DNA of 64,000 nt from Palleniella intestinalis (GTDB taxonomy: Bacteria > Bacteroidota > Bacteroidia > Bacteroidales > Bacteroidaceae): assembly GCF_013166595.1 (NCBI RefSeq), contig NZ_JABKKG010000006.1, forward strand, positions 153,140-217,139, in the 5' to 3' direction. Under the pieces are notes generated by a model. It saw only the letters and a list, made by a program, of their open reading frames with translations. It made no database searches and was not told where the DNA came from. This document shows positions 1 to 8,640 of this stretch, piece after piece (the stretch's first letter is position 1; each line of letters opens with the position of its first letter). The position numbers and the translations under genes are program-made.

Positions 1-26
1 GTGGTTTTGTGAGCATCTGCAAAACA

Positions 27-105
27 AAAGGTTACCTTTCGCATGGTAAAGTGTAACACTTCGCACGACAAAGTGTTACCTTTGGGCAGGCAAAGTGTTA
101 CCTTT
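27..105. repeat. 22-bp phased palindromic array, locus 1
   Basis: Four units start at 27, 48, 70 and 92 (spacing 21, 22, 22). Unit 1 is AAAGGTTACCTTT, a perfect dyad around a central T. Unit 2 is AAAGTGTAACACTT, also a dyad. Units 3 and 4 are AAAGTGTTACCTTT. Linkers are 8 nt and resemble CGCATGGT. The array lies downstream of the comF stop codon. The same architecture recurs at five other intergenic sites in this window. Function unknown. Confidence 0.9.
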
Positions 106-169
106 TGTATTTCACTGATTTACAGTAGTTTTACAAACCATAATACAATAAAACGCTGATGACAGTCTT

Positions 170-859
170 TCACCTCTGCGTCTGGCAGAAAGCGAGGACA
201 CTTATTCTAATGCCGGGGATGTCCCTCAACGTCTCAAGGCACGCCCTGACGGTCGCTCCTGTGGTGATTATGTCGTCGATGAGCACGACATGGCGGTCAG
301 TCAGGCATCCGATGTCACCCAAAAGGAAACCACTGTCATTGCCTGTTTTCCGGTGATGCGCCGTGGATGCCTGGCTGACAGCATACTCCCGGCGGGTGAA
401 CACATCCGTGACTATGGGCAGCCCGGTGACCTCGCTTATGCCGAGGCATAGCTCCTCGCTCTGGTTGAAACCGCGCTTCTTCCGCCGCGACGGCGTCACC
501 GGCACAGGCAGAAGCACCTCGCCCTCGGCAAGAATCCGTGCCGGCACGTCCTCCAGCGCCATGAGTTGTCCGGCATAACGGCAGAGTTCGGCATCGGGAT
601 GGCTGTACTTCATGCGCAAGATGATGCTATGTGCCATATCGTCAGGGACATACTGAAACGCAACCGCCACACTCTCCACGGGGAAAATGTCCCAAAACCG
701 GCGCGCAAGTCTGCTGTCGCGAGGGTCGGTGTGTGGTGACGGGCGCGCCATTCCGGCAACGCAGCCGAGGCAGACATGCCTCTCGGTAGGCATAAGCCGT
801 CCGCCGCAGCAAAGGCATGTGCGTGGGAAGATTGCGTCTTTTATGCTTCGGAGGTTCAT
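170..859 (-). CDS. comF: ComF family phosphoribosyltransferase-like protein
   Basis: 229 aa, usual length for the family. The N-terminus has a zinc-ribbon-like cluster (CLCCGG near residues 15-20, CLGC near 31-34). The C-terminal half is a type I phosphoribosyltransferase fold with a PRPP-binding motif, VVLIDDIITTGAT, near residue 191. A conserved KKRGFNQS segment lies mid-protein. ComF proteins are tied to DNA uptake and processing in competent bacteria; the exact biochemical role in Bacteroidetes is not established. It is divergent from prmC, and the intervening region holds a 9-bp-period repeat. The family call is secure; a competence role is only inferred from homology. Confidence 0.9.
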   Translation of the reverse strand: MNLRSIKDAIFPRTCLCCGGRLMPTERHVCLGCVAGMARPSPHTDPRDSRLARRFWDIFPVESVAVAFQYVPDDMAHSIILRMKYSHPDAELCRYAGQLMALEDVPARILAEGEVLLPVPVTPSRRKKRGFNQSEELCLGISEVTGLPIVTDVFTRREYAVSQASTAHHRKTGNDSGFLLGDIGCLTDRHVVLIDDIITTGATVRACLETLRDIPGIRISVLAFCQTQR

Positions 860-882
860 TGGGGATTGGTTTTGGTTAGGAT

Positions 883-958
883 TGACAGTATTGTCAGTTA
901 TGTCAGAATTGTCTGATTGACAGTGTTGACAATACTGACAATTGTGTCAACACTGTCG
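883..958. repeat. 9-bp-period self-complementary array, locus A
   Basis: Nine TGWCA-type units start at 883, 892, 901, 910, 918, 927, 936, 945 and 954, so the period is 9 bp with one 8-bp step. Since TGTCA and TGACA are reverse complements, the array folds: a perfect 13-bp inverted repeat spans 919-931 and 945-957 with a 13-nt loop. It fills much of the divergent comF/prmC intergenic region. A shorter array of the same type lies at 52533-52582. Confidence 0.88.
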
Positions 959-1036
959 GCTTTCCGCCTTAAATTATCTTAATCTTTCGCCGGCAGGCGG
1001 TGTTTTGTCTCGATTAATTGCTAATTTTGTGAGACG

Positions 1037-1873
1037 ATGACTTATCAGGAAATCATACGACGGTTGCTGCCTGTCTGCGGACAAGGCGAGGCGCGGGCAG
1101 TGGCAAGGCTCGTGCTGGAGGAGCATTTCGGGCTTTCGCTGACGGACATTGCCTTGGGCAAAGTTAATGATTTTAGCCGAGAAGACCTTGAAGAGCTCGA
1201 AAAAATTATGGTTCGTTTAGAAAACCATGAGCCTGTCCAGTATGTCCTGGGGCGGGAATGGTTCTGCGGCAACAGTTTTCGGGTAGCCCCGGGAGTGCTT
1301 ATCCCTCGTCCCGAGACGGAGCTTCTTGTGGACAAATGCGGCGTGGCAGACAGCGGTTGCCGTGTCCTTGACATAGGCACCGGCTCCGGATGCATAGCCA
1401 TAAGCATCGCACTGCGCCACCGCTGCCATGTGGAAGCCATGGACATCAGCGAGGAAGCGCTGGCTGTCGCACGGGAAAACGCCACAAGCCTTGGCGCAAA
1501 GGTCGCCTTCCGCAAGGCTGACATACTGCAATGGCGTGAATGGCATGCACTTCCCGCAGCGGAGAAATACGACATAATCGTCTCCAATCCGCCATACATC
1601 TGCCGTAAAGAAGCCGCGGAAATGGAGCGCAATGTCCTCGACCACGAGCCGGAAACAGCTTTGTTTGTGCCGGACAATGACCCTCTGCTCTTCTACCGCA
1701 CTATCGCTGAATTTGGCAGGGAGGCACTTGCCGAGGGCGGAAGGATAGCCTTTGAAATCAACCGCGCCTATGGCAGCGAGATGTGCAGTATGCTTTCCGC
1801 ACTCGGATACCACGACGCGAAAGTCATCGACGACCGGTTTGGAAACCCAAGGATTGTATTATGCAGAAGATAG
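1037..1873 (+). CDS. prmC: Peptide chain release factor N5-glutamine methyltransferase
   Basis: 278 aa, full length for PrmC/HemK. It methylates the glutamine of the GGQ motif in release factors RF1 and RF2, using SAM, in the cytoplasm. The N-terminal helical domain (about 1-75) contains PVQYVLG. IPRPETE near residue 90 precedes the Rossmann methyltransferase domain, whose SAM motif is VLDIGTGSGCIAI. The catalytic, substrate-glutamine-binding NPPY is residues 184-187. The recX gene overlaps its 3' end by 13 bp, so the two are probably co-transcribed. Confidence 0.96.
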   Translation: MTYQEIIRRLLPVCGQGEARAVARLVLEEHFGLSLTDIALGKVNDFSREDLEELEKIMVRLENHEPVQYVLGREWFCGNSFRVAPGVLIPRPETELLVDKCGVADSGCRVLDIGTGSGCIAISIALRHRCHVEAMDISEEALAVARENATSLGAKVAFRKADILQWREWHALPAAEKYDIIVSNPPYICRKEAAEMERNVLDHEPETALFVPDNDPLLFYRTIAEFGREALAEGGRIAFEINRAYGSEMCSMLSALGYHDAKVIDDRFGNPRIVLCRR

Positions 1874-2340
1874 ACGAAAAGGAAGCCCTTCAGCGGCTGA
1901 CGCTCCTTTGCTCGCAAAGTGAGCATTGCGAGAGCGAGATGCTGGAGAAAATGCGCCGTTGGGAGATACCCGACGATGCCCGGGCACGCATCATGGCGAC
2001 GCTCATCGAGGAGCGTTATATCGATCACGACCGTTATTGCCGCGGCCTTATCCATGACAAAATGGAGTACAACCATTGGGGCCGACGCAAGATTGAGCAG
2101 GCTTTGTGGATGAAAGGCATAGAGAAAAGCATCTCCACACCGCTGTTTGACGAGATTGACGAGGACAGATGGACGGACATCCTGCGTCCGCTGATCAGGC
2201 AAAAACGCAAGTCCGTGAAGGGCAGAAACGACTACGAGATAAACCAAAAGCTGCTCCGCTTTGCCTTAGGCAGGGGCTTTTCCTTCGCCGAAGCGAGGGA
2301 GTGCATCGGCGATGTGGACGATGTGGAGGAGGATTGGTGA
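1861..2340 (+). CDS. recX: Regulatory protein RecX
   Basis: 159 aa from the ATG at 1861; the frame is open further upstream (to 1783), but those codons lie wholly inside prmC and lack RecX-like sequence. The start MQKIDEKEAL fits the family. RecX is built of three-helix tandem modules and modulates RecA filaments. Visible hallmarks are the ERYIDHDRYCRGLIHDK segment and the GRRKIEQALWMKGI segment, which match the family's conserved (Y)IDD.RYA and G..rI...L..KGI blocks. The 13-bp overlap with prmC implies translational coupling. A 9-bp-period repeat begins 15 bp after the stop. Confidence 0.88.
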   Translation: MQKIDEKEALQRLTLLCSQSEHCESEMLEKMRRWEIPDDARARIMATLIEERYIDHDRYCRGLIHDKMEYNHWGRRKIEQALWMKGIEKSISTPLFDEIDEDRWTDILRPLIRQKRKSVKGRNDYEINQKLLRFALGRGFSFAEARECIGDVDDVEEDW

Positions 2341-2355
2341 GAATTGTTAGTTAAC

Positions 2356-2418
2356 TCGAATTATTCGAATTAACCGATTCACTCGACTTAACCGAATCAT
2401 TCGAATAATTCGAGTGAA
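2356..2418. repeat. 9-bp-period self-complementary array, locus B
   Basis: Seven exact 9-bp units with consensus YCGANTNAN; the CGA of each unit falls at 2357, 2366, 2375, 2384, 2393, 2402 and 2411. The outer units form a perfect 17-bp inverted repeat (2354-2370 with 2399-2415, arm ACTCGAATTATTCGAAT) enclosing 28 nt. It lies between recX and the metallophosphoesterase gene, ending 40 bp before that start codon. The word differs from loci A and C but the 9-bp period is the same. Confidence 0.88.
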
Positions 2419-2457
2419 CCAACAACCTCCAAAAAACACAACCAAAAACACTAAGAA

Positions 2458-3615
2458 ATGATAGCATTACTGTTTCTTTTACTGCTTATCCCTGACATAT
2501 ATATATGGTATATGTTCCTGCGCGGCACACATTGGGCGTGGCAAGCGGCATTCTTTGTGCCGGTCATCGCCACGATTCTGTGCATGGTGCTTGTGCAGAC
2601 ACCGCTGTATCAGGCATGGATGTTCCGCGTGGGCATGATGCTTATGCTCATATTCACCGTCCCAAAACTGCTGTTCATGCTCCTTTCGCTCATAGGACTT
2701 GCGGCACGCCCGCTGCTGCCTGTGGCATGGCAGGTGATGAACGGTGCCGGTGCGGTTGTCGGAACAATAATGGTGGGCATCGTGATGTATGGCATGCTGT
2801 TCGGCTGGCGACGCCTTACGGTCAATGAAGTGGAACTCTCGTTCAAGGACTTGCCAGCAGGTTTTGACGGCTACCGTATCGCGCTGATGTCCGACATGCA
2901 CATCGAAACCTACGGAAGTGCGCCGGAATTCGTGGAGAAGATTGTCCGCGAAGTGAACCAAAGGCAACCGGACATGATTTGTTTCGTTGGCGATCTTGTC
3001 AACAGCAGCCCAAGGGAGCTTGACGGTTTTATGGACATTTTTCCACAGTTGAAGGCTAAGGACGGTGTGTTTTCTGTCATGGGAAACCATGATTACTGCA
3101 CCTACACCAGGGACAAGAGCGCGGAAGCCATACGCAAGTCTGTCCGCGACCTGCAGGAACGTGAGCGCAGGTTCGGGTGGCAGTTGCTGAACAATGACAA
3201 CAGGACTATACACCATAACGGTGATTCCATACTCCTTGCCGGTGTGGAGAACTCCAGCCGTCCGCCGTTCCCTGACTATGGGGACTTGCGGAAAGCACTA
3301 TCGACAGGCAGAAAAGCATCATCGGCGAGCAAGAATGGCAGTCTGTTCACCATACTTCTCAGCCATGACCCAACCCACTGGCGGCGCAACGTGCTGCCGG
3401 AGACGAGTGTGCAGCTGCAACTTTCGGGACATACGCACTCCACACAGTTCAAACTCTTCGGGTGGACTCCTGCATCCCTTATCTACGATGAGTACGCCGG
3501 ACTGTACGAAGAAGCCGGTCGCAAGCTATTTGTCTGCACCGGAACAGGCGGAAACCTACCCTTCCGCTTCGGCGTTTGGCCCGAAATCGTGGTCATAACA
3601 CTGAGGAAAGGGTAA
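2458..3615 (+). CDS. Membrane-anchored metallophosphoesterase (YkuE/calcineurin-like)
   Basis: 385 aa. The first 120 residues contain about four hydrophobic segments (IALLFLLLLIPDIYIWYMF; AFFVPVIATILCMVLV; MMLMLIFTVPKLLFMLLSLI; VVGTIMVGIVMYGMLF). The rest is a calcineurin-like phosphoesterase domain with the two-metal motifs in order: SDMHIE, GDLVNSSP, GNHDYC, LSHDPTHW, SGHTHSTQ. Such proteins hydrolyse phosphoester or pyrophosphate bonds; some relatives act on UDP-diacylglucosamine or cyclic nucleotides, but the substrate here cannot be told. The domain predicts an active face just after the membrane region. Confidence 0.9.
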   Translation: MIALLFLLLLIPDIYIWYMFLRGTHWAWQAAFFVPVIATILCMVLVQTPLYQAWMFRVGMMLMLIFTVPKLLFMLLSLIGLAARPLLPVAWQVMNGAGAVVGTIMVGIVMYGMLFGWRRLTVNEVELSFKDLPAGFDGYRIALMSDMHIETYGSAPEFVEKIVREVNQRQPDMICFVGDLVNSSPRELDGFMDIFPQLKAKDGVFSVMGNHDYCTYTRDKSAEAIRKSVRDLQERERRFGWQLLNNDNRTIHHNGDSILLAGVENSSRPPFPDYGDLRKALSTGRKASSASKNGSLFTILLSHDPTHWRRNVLPETSVQLQLSGHTHSTQFKLFGWTPASLIYDEYAGLYEEAGRKLFVCTGTGGNLPFRFGVWPEIVVITLRKG

Positions 3616-3660
3616 AGACGGACATACTCTTTCATACACTAACCATATAAACATCTAATT

Positions 3661-4551
3661 ATGTACATTACCATTTTTATCATCATTTTGGCAGCATTCT
3701 GCCTTTTTATCTTCCTGAAAAACAAGAAGGAAACCATTAAAACGAGTGAAGAACAGTCTTATGTCCCTTCCGAAAAGAAGGAAGAATCGGAGATTAAGCA
3801 AGAAACAGAGGATGACTGTCTGAGTGATGATGACAAATACAAAGAGATTGTATCACTCCTTGAAGGTTGCCGTTGCAGACCTCTTTCGCCGGACTTGACA
3901 CAGCAGGAACTGAAGGAATTGTGGCAGAATGAATACCAAAGAGGCAGGAAAGAAGGGTTCTGCCCTATCCTGCTGGAGATAAACGACAATTTCTTTGACA
4001 GCCTTTCGACACCATCATGCCTGACAGAGAAAGAGGAATTCGCCGCATGGAGACAGCAGATGCTTGACAATCCGGTAAAGGACGGTAAGGCTTTGCTTGC
4101 GGAAAGACTTGAAGAAGAGCGTGCACTCTTTGAAGAAAACGACGAAGATGCCGACTGGGAAGAGGTGATGGTCGGGACATCCGAAGGGGCGGAAGCATCC
4201 ACAGCGTTCGATTTCTATGGCAATGACATCCTGCTTGTGGAGGTTCCGGTAAAGAATCCGTGGCAAATCTTCGCCTATCTCCCTATGGGCGGTTGGAACG
4301 AATGCCCTGATGCGGAGGAGCAAATGGCTGTCGCAAAATACTGGTTCGAGAAGTATGGCGCTGTGGTTGCCGCCATGTCGTCCGACACAATAGGATATGT
4401 CCTCCCACAACCTGTCACAAAAGACACACTGGAACTAGCCGAAGAGCAGTTCGCTTACTGTCCAGACATTATCGACCAAGGCTACGGCAGCCTTGCGACA
4501 CTTGCCGATGCCGACAAGGAATCGACAGTATGGAACTTCTGGTGGGACTAA
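3661..4551 (+). CDS. DUF4253 domain protein with N-terminal membrane anchor
   Basis: 296 aa. Residues 2-20 form one hydrophobic segment (YITIFIIILAAFCLFIFL) followed by a Lys/Glu-rich linker to about residue 55. The C-terminal 110 residues match DUF4253: the PWQIFAYLPMGGWNECPDAEE block, a VAKYWFEKYGAVVAAMSSDTI block, EQFAYCPDIIDQGYGSLATL, and the terminal WNFWWD. Function of this family is unknown. The single TM helix with a short N-terminus suggests an inner-membrane anchor, probably with the domain facing the cytoplasm. It stands alone, 45 bp after the phosphoesterase on the same strand. Confidence 0.82.
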   Translation: MYITIFIIILAAFCLFIFLKNKKETIKTSEEQSYVPSEKKEESEIKQETEDDCLSDDDKYKEIVSLLEGCRCRPLSPDLTQQELKELWQNEYQRGRKEGFCPILLEINDNFFDSLSTPSCLTEKEEFAAWRQQMLDNPVKDGKALLAERLEEERALFEENDEDADWEEVMVGTSEGAEASTAFDFYGNDILLVEVPVKNPWQIFAYLPMGGWNECPDAEEQMAVAKYWFEKYGAVVAAMSSDTIGYVLPQPVTKDTLELAEEQFAYCPDIIDQGYGSLATLADADKESTVWNFWWD

Positions 4552-4567
4552 GATTTCCACCGGAATG

Positions 4568-4599
4568 TTTGGCATAAAGGAAAGATTTCATTAACTTTG
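4568..4599 (+). promoter_or_regulatory. Bacteroidetes promoter of the racemase-like gene
   Basis: TTTG at 4568-4571, 20 bp, then TAACTTTG at 4592-4599; this fits the -33/-7 consensus of the Bacteroides primary sigma factor. Transcription would start near 4606, which excludes the upstream start at 4597 and supports ATG 4681. Confidence 0.8.
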
Positions 4600-4680
4600 C
4601 CGGAACAAAAAGGCAGAAAGGCCGGAACACTTAATAACAAAAGCATAATCTTAAAACCAATCATCAAACAAAGAAAATCT

Positions 4681-5334
4681 ATGAAAGTTGTATGCGTTCA
4701 TACTGCAATGGCTCTGGTAGGGCCGTTGACAGAGACATTCAAGAGGCTCATTCCGGAAGTGGAGGTTGAGCATATCGCCGAGAGTTCACTGATAAAGGAG
4801 GTCATTGCCAACAATGCCATGACTCCTGCTGTGCGCCGCCGCCTGCTGGACTACTATAACGCCGCTGCGGATTCCGGTGCGGATGTGATTTTCAACACCT
4901 GCTCTTCCGTGGGCGACATAGCAGACCTCGGCAACCAAATCTGCCGCATCCCGGTGTTCAGAATCGACAAGCCGATGGCTGAAAAGGCTGTGCAGGAAGC
5001 AAAAAGGATCGGTGTAATCTCCACCCTTCCTACCACTCTCGACCCTACATGCCGCCTTTTGCAGAACTGCGCAAAGGCGGCCGGCAAGGAAATAGAGCTC
5101 GTGGAGGGACTCGCTGACGGAGCTTTCGCTGCCGGACAGAGCGGAGACGGTGAGACACACGACCGCCTTATCGCCGAGGCAGCACAGAAGATTGCGGACA
5201 AGGTGGACATGTTTGTGCTTGCGCAAGGCTCTATGGAGCGCATGGAAAAGCGTCTCGCAGAACTCACAGGCAAGCCGGTTCTCTCATCGCCTTGTCTCGG
5301 TGTGCTCGGTCTGAGAAAGTATCTCGGATTATAA
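4681..5334 (+). CDS. Aspartate/glutamate racemase family protein
   Basis: 217 aa from ATG 4681; an in-frame ATG at 4597 overlaps the promoter and gives an uncharacteristic basic leader. The two-domain Asp/Glu/hydantoin racemase fold is visible. The first catalytic cysteine lies in NTCSSVGD (about residue 73), and the second is in SSPCLGV near the C-terminus. The VIFNTCSS and IGVISTLPTTLDPT blocks resemble this superfamily rather than MurI. The substrate (amino acid racemisation, hydantoin or a maleate-type isomerisation) cannot be assigned. It is monocistronic and convergent with the PAP2 gene. Confidence 0.82.
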   Translation: MKVVCVHTAMALVGPLTETFKRLIPEVEVEHIAESSLIKEVIANNAMTPAVRRRLLDYYNAAADSGADVIFNTCSSVGDIADLGNQICRIPVFRIDKPMAEKAVQEAKRIGVISTLPTTLDPTCRLLQNCAKAAGKEIELVEGLADGAFAAGQSGDGETHDRLIAEAAQKIADKVDMFVLAQGSMERMEKRLAELTGKPVLSSPCLGVLGLRKYLGL

Positions 5335-5410
5335 GAAACGGCTTATAATACAAAAAAAAACTGATTATAACATTGCAACAAACTACTTGTAATCTGGCTA
5401 AAACACAACT

Positions 5411-5465
5411 TTCCCCTGTTCTCAAAACAGTTTTTCTGCTTTGGAAACAGGGGATTTCTTATGCC
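5411..5465. terminator. Putative bidirectional terminator
   Basis: Arms TCCCCTGTT (5412-5420) and AACAGGGGA (5456-5464) enclose a T-rich loop between the convergent racemase-like and PAP2 genes. Short T-rich stretches flank it on both strands. Confidence 0.5.
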
Positions 5466-5476
5466 ACAATCCACTC

Positions 5477-6136
5477 TCAGAACGCTGAAAGGACGGCTAT
5501 CACGGCAAGGATGCCCACGAACACCGTTGCCGGCACACACACTGCTCGCATCGGCAAGCGTCCACCGGCATTGGCTGTGCCTGTCGAAAAAGCAGCATTC
5601 CATGCCACAACCCATTTGTAAACAAAGAACATCAGTGTGGCAGACACCGCTCCCACCGCTGCTCCGACAAGCAAATCGGTAGGGTAATGCACACCGAGAT
5701 ACATACGCGAGTACACCTGCGAGAGCATCCACACCGTCATTGTCACGGCAAGAACCCTGCTGCGGAACTGCCAAAGGAGTATGGTCAGCAACGCCATCGT
5801 GTTCGCTGCATGGCACGAAGGCATGCCGTATGGCGCGCCACGGTAGTCGTGCACGATGTGAATAACTGCAGAAAGAGGATTGTCAAGGTTGGACGGACGC
5901 AACCTTTCCGCCCATGGACGGATGACATGGGAGCACATCTGGTCGGCAAGGAGAATGGTAAGTCCCACAGCGACAATGTACAACAGCCCCCTTCTCCACC
6001 CCAGCGAGCGCACCACGGCGTATGCAACGGCAAGGTACATCGGTATCCATGTGAACCTGTAAGTCAGCATCCACATGTACTCATCCATATACTCAAAATG
6101 ATGGGAATTGACCCATAAAAGTATCGCTTCATCCAT
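5477..6136 (-). CDS. PAP2 superfamily membrane phosphatase
   Basis: 219 aa with about five or six hydrophobic segments. The three PAP2 motifs are present. C1 is around [12 protein letters not shown]2 is MPSCHAAN, with Cys in place of the usual Gly of PSGH. C3 is [16 protein letters not shown], with the catalytic His. Family members dephosphorylate lipids such as undecaprenyl pyrophosphate, phosphatidic acid or phosphatidylglycerophosphate, or lipid A, at the outer face of the inner membrane. The substrate is not determined. It is divergent from metG, and its promoter -7 box lies 32-39 bp upstream. Confidence 0.9.
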   Translation of the reverse strand: MDEAILLWVNSHHFEYMDEYMWMLTYRFTWIPMYLAVAYAVVRSLGWRRGLLYIVAVGLTILLADQMCSHVIRPWAERLRPSNLDNPLSAVIHIVHDYRGAPYGMPSCHAANTMALLTILLWQFRSRVLAVTMTVWMLSQVYSRMYLGVHYPTDLLVGAAVGAVSATLMFFVYKWVVAWNAAFSTGTANAGGRLPMRAVCVPATVFVGILAVIAVLSAF

Positions 6137-6167
6137 ATCGTGTCTTGTAAAGTAACGTATTTTTCTG

Positions 6168-6175
6168 CAAAAGTA
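6168..6175 (-). promoter_or_regulatory. -7 box for the PAP2 gene
   Basis: Reads TACTTTTG on the minus strand, 32 bp before the ATG at 6136. No clean -33 TTTG was found, so it is a moderate call. Confidence 0.55.
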
Positions 6176-6219
6176 CTACTTTTTTCCCGCAAACGGCTGA
6201 CAATGTCAAAAAAAAACAT

Positions 6220-6227
6220 TAATTTTG
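6220..6227 (+). promoter_or_regulatory. -7 box for metG
   Basis: TAATTTTG sits 56 bp before ATG 6284. It lies inside the longer open frame that starts at 6140, so the longer start is unlikely. Confidence 0.65.
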
Positions 6228-6283
6228 CATTTCGGAACAATGATTTCCAACCATGTAACAAACAAGAAAAACCAAGAGCAAAC

Positions 6284-8350
6284 ATGAAAGAATACAAGAG
6301 AACTACCGTAACAGCCGCCCTGCCGTATGCCAACGGCGGTGTGCACATCGGCCACCTTGCCGGTGTCTATGTCCCTGCGGACATCTACGTACGCTACCTG
6401 CGCCTGAAGAAGAAGGACGTCATCTTCATCGGCGGCTCTGACGAACACGGCGTGCCTGTGACCATCCGCGCACGCAAAGAGGGCATCACCGTGCAGGAGG
6501 TTGTCGACCGTTACCACAACTTGATAAAGGACTCTTTCGAGAAGTTCGGTATCTCTTTCGACATATACAGCCGCACAACATCCGACATACACCACAAGTT
6601 CGCCTCCGACTTCTTCCGCACTCTCTACGAAAAGGGTGAGCTTGAAGAGATTACAGAAGAGCAGTACTGCGACGAGGTGACAGGGGAATTCCTCACCGAC
6701 CGTAACATTGTCGGCACTTGCCCGCGATGCGGAGCAGAGGGAGCATACGGCGACCAGTGTGAGAAATGTGGCGCAACACTTTCTCCGGACGAACTTATCA
6801 ACCCTACAAACAAGAACAATCCGGGTCACGGACTTGTCAAACGACCAACAAAAAACTGGTATCTGCCGCTCGGAAAATACCAGGATTGGCTGAAGGAATG
6901 GATACTTGAAGGCCACAAGGAGTGGCGTCCGAATGTCTACGGACAGTGCAAGTCATGGCTTGACATGGACCTCCAGCCGCGCGCAATGACACGCGACCTT
7001 GACTGGGGCATACCTGTTCCGGTGGAAGGGGCTGAGGGAAAGGTGCTCTACGTGTGGTTTGACGCGCCTATCGGCTATATCTCCAACACAAAGGAGCTCT
7101 GCGACCGGAACCCTGAGAAGTTCGGAAAATGGGAGCAGTGGTGGCAGGACGAGGACACAAAGCTCGTGCATTTCATCGGAAAGGACAACATTGTGTTCCA
7201 CTGTCTCATCTTCCCTGTCATGATGAAGGCTCACGGTAAGTACATCATGCCTGACAATGTGCCTTCCAATGAGTTCCTTAACCTCGAGAATGACAAAATC
7301 TCCACATCGCGCAACTGGGCAGTATGGCTTCACGAGTACCTCGTTGACATGCCCGGAAAGCAGGATGTGCTGCGCTATGTCCTCACCGCCAACGCACCGG
7401 AGACCAAGGACAACAACTTCACATGGAAGGACTTCCAGGAGCATAACAACTCGGAACTTGTGGCGATTTACGGCAATTTCGTCAACCGCGCGCTGCAGCT
7501 GACAAAGAAATATTTCAACGGTGTAGTCCCTGCCTGTGGCGAACTCCTTGACGTTGACAACAATGCGATAGCAGAATTCAAGGATGTCAAGAAGAACGTT
7601 GAGGAACTTCTTGACCAGTATAAGTTCCGCGAGGCACAAAAAGAGGCTATGAACCTTGCACGCATCGGCAACCGTTACATCACAGAATGTGAGCCGTGGA
7701 AGGTGTGGAAGGAAGACCCGAAGCGTGTCGAGACAATACTTTACGTCTGCCTCCAGCTCACCGCCAACCTCTCAATCGCATTCGAACCGTTCCTGCCGTT
7801 CTCATCAAAGAGGCTGCGCGAGATGCTTTCCATGGACACATTTGAATGGGAGCAGCTCGGCACAATGGACATCCTCCCTGTCGGAAAGCAGCTCAACGAG
7901 CCTGCACTCCTCTTTGAAAAGATTGAGGACAGCGTGATAGACGCACAGCTGCAGAAGCTCGAAGACACAAAGCGTGCCAACGAAGCAGCCAACTTTGAGC
8001 CTGAACCAATCAAGGAGAACGTGGACTTCGAGACCTTCGAGAAGCTTGACATACGTGTCGGACTGGTGATTTCCTGCGAGAAAGTGAAGAAGTCGAAGAA
8101 GCTCCTCAAGTTCCACATTGACGACGGAACAAAGGACGGACGCACAATCCTGTCAGGCATTGCGCAGTATTACGAAGACCCTCAGGTGCTTGTAGGCAAG
8201 CAGGTGCTCTTCGTTGCCAACTTCGCTCCTCGCAAGATGATGGGCGAAGAATCACAGGGCATGATACTCTCAGCAGTGAACTACGACGGCACTCTGCACG
8301 TCACCTCCACTCTTGACCAAGAGGTGAAGCCGGGGTCTGTGGTGGGATAA
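6284..8350 (+). CDS. metG: Methionyl-tRNA synthetase with C-terminal tRNA-binding domain
   Basis: 688 aa from ATG 6284, chosen because family proteins begin just before the [17 protein letters not shown] block and because the promoter lies at 6220. HIGH is residues 21-24. A four-cysteine zinc knuckle follows (CPRC...CEKC, around residues 145-162). The KMSKS loop reads KISTS (338-342). An anticodon-binding helical domain precedes the C-terminal EMAP/Trbp111-like domain (from about residue 580, [13 protein letters not shown]), which helps dimerise and hold tRNA. It charges tRNA-Met and initiator tRNA in the cytoplasm. Essential gene. Confidence 0.98.
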   Translation: MKEYKRTTVTAALPYANGGVHIGHLAGVYVPADIYVRYLRLKKKDVIFIGGSDEHGVPVTIRARKEGITVQEVVDRYHNLIKDSFEKFGISFDIYSRTTSDIHHKFASDFFRTLYEKGELEEITEEQYCDEVTGEFLTDRNIVGTCPRCGAEGAYGDQCEKCGATLSPDELINPTNKNNPGHGLVKRPTKNWYLPLGKYQDWLKEWILEGHKEWRPNVYGQCKSWLDMDLQPRAMTRDLDWGIPVPVEGAEGKVLYVWFDAPIGYISNTKELCDRNPEKFGKWEQWWQDEDTKLVHFIGKDNIVFHCLIFPVMMKAHGKYIMPDNVPSNEFLNLENDKISTSRNWAVWLHEYLVDMPGKQDVLRYVLTANAPETKDNNFTWKDFQEHNNSELVAIYGNFVNRALQLTKKYFNGVVPACGELLDVDNNAIAEFKDVKKNVEELLDQYKFREAQKEAMNLARIGNRYITECEPWKVWKEDPKRVETILYVCLQLTANLSIAFEPFLPFSSKRLREMLSMDTFEWEQLGTMDILPVGKQLNEPALLFEKIEDSVIDAQLQKLEDTKRANEAANFEPEPIKENVDFETFEKLDIRVGLVISCEKVKKSKKLLKFHIDDGTKDGRTILSGIAQYYEDPQVLVGKQVLFVANFAPRKMMGEESQGMILSAVNYDGTLHVTSTLDQEVKPGSVVG

Positions 8351-8400
8351 GCCAAGAAAAGGCAACAAAGATAAGCTGAAACAACTCATCAAAGTTAGTA

Positions 8401-8452
8401 ATCAGGCATCATGATGTATCATGAGAAAACATGGTACATCATGATGCTTGAT
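8401..8452. terminator. Long hairpin after metG
   Basis: A 23-bp stem with two G-U pairs: the arm at 8401-8423 pairs with 8430-8452, closing a 6-nt loop (AGAAAA). There is no strong T run, so termination may rely on the hairpin alone, or it may stabilise the 3' end. Confidence 0.55.
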
Positions 8453-8522
8453 TGTCAATCCCCACAAACATCAACCCGCAGATAATCAGCCAGTTAAAAG
8501 AAACCACAACAGCTCAAAAACA

Positions 8523-8601
8523 AAAGGTAACGTTTTACCCCACAAAAAGTAACACTTTACATAGCCAAAGGTAACCTTTCGCATTGTGAAAGGTTACCTT
8601 T
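8523..8601. repeat. 22-bp phased palindromic array, locus 2
   Basis: Four units start at 8523, 8546, 8567 and 8589 (spacing 23, 21, 22): AAAGGTAACGTTTT, AAAGTAACACTTT, AAAGGTAACCTTT and AAAGGTTACCTTT. The last two are perfect dyads. The array lies between the convergent ends of metG and the DUF6377 gene. Confidence 0.9.
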
Positions 8602-8640
8602 GGTTTTCTGTATCATGGCATAACTGAAAATGCCCGGTCA

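Noticed and set aside
5567..5950. PSCH in place of PSGH in the PAP2 protein as inactivating
   Set aside because: The catalytic His residues in motifs 2 and 3 are present; the Gly position is not itself catalytic, so activity is still expected.
7295..7309. Altered KMSKS loop (KISTS) in MetG as a defect
   Set aside because: This variant loop appears to be normal for Bacteroidetes MetG; the rest of the enzyme is intact.
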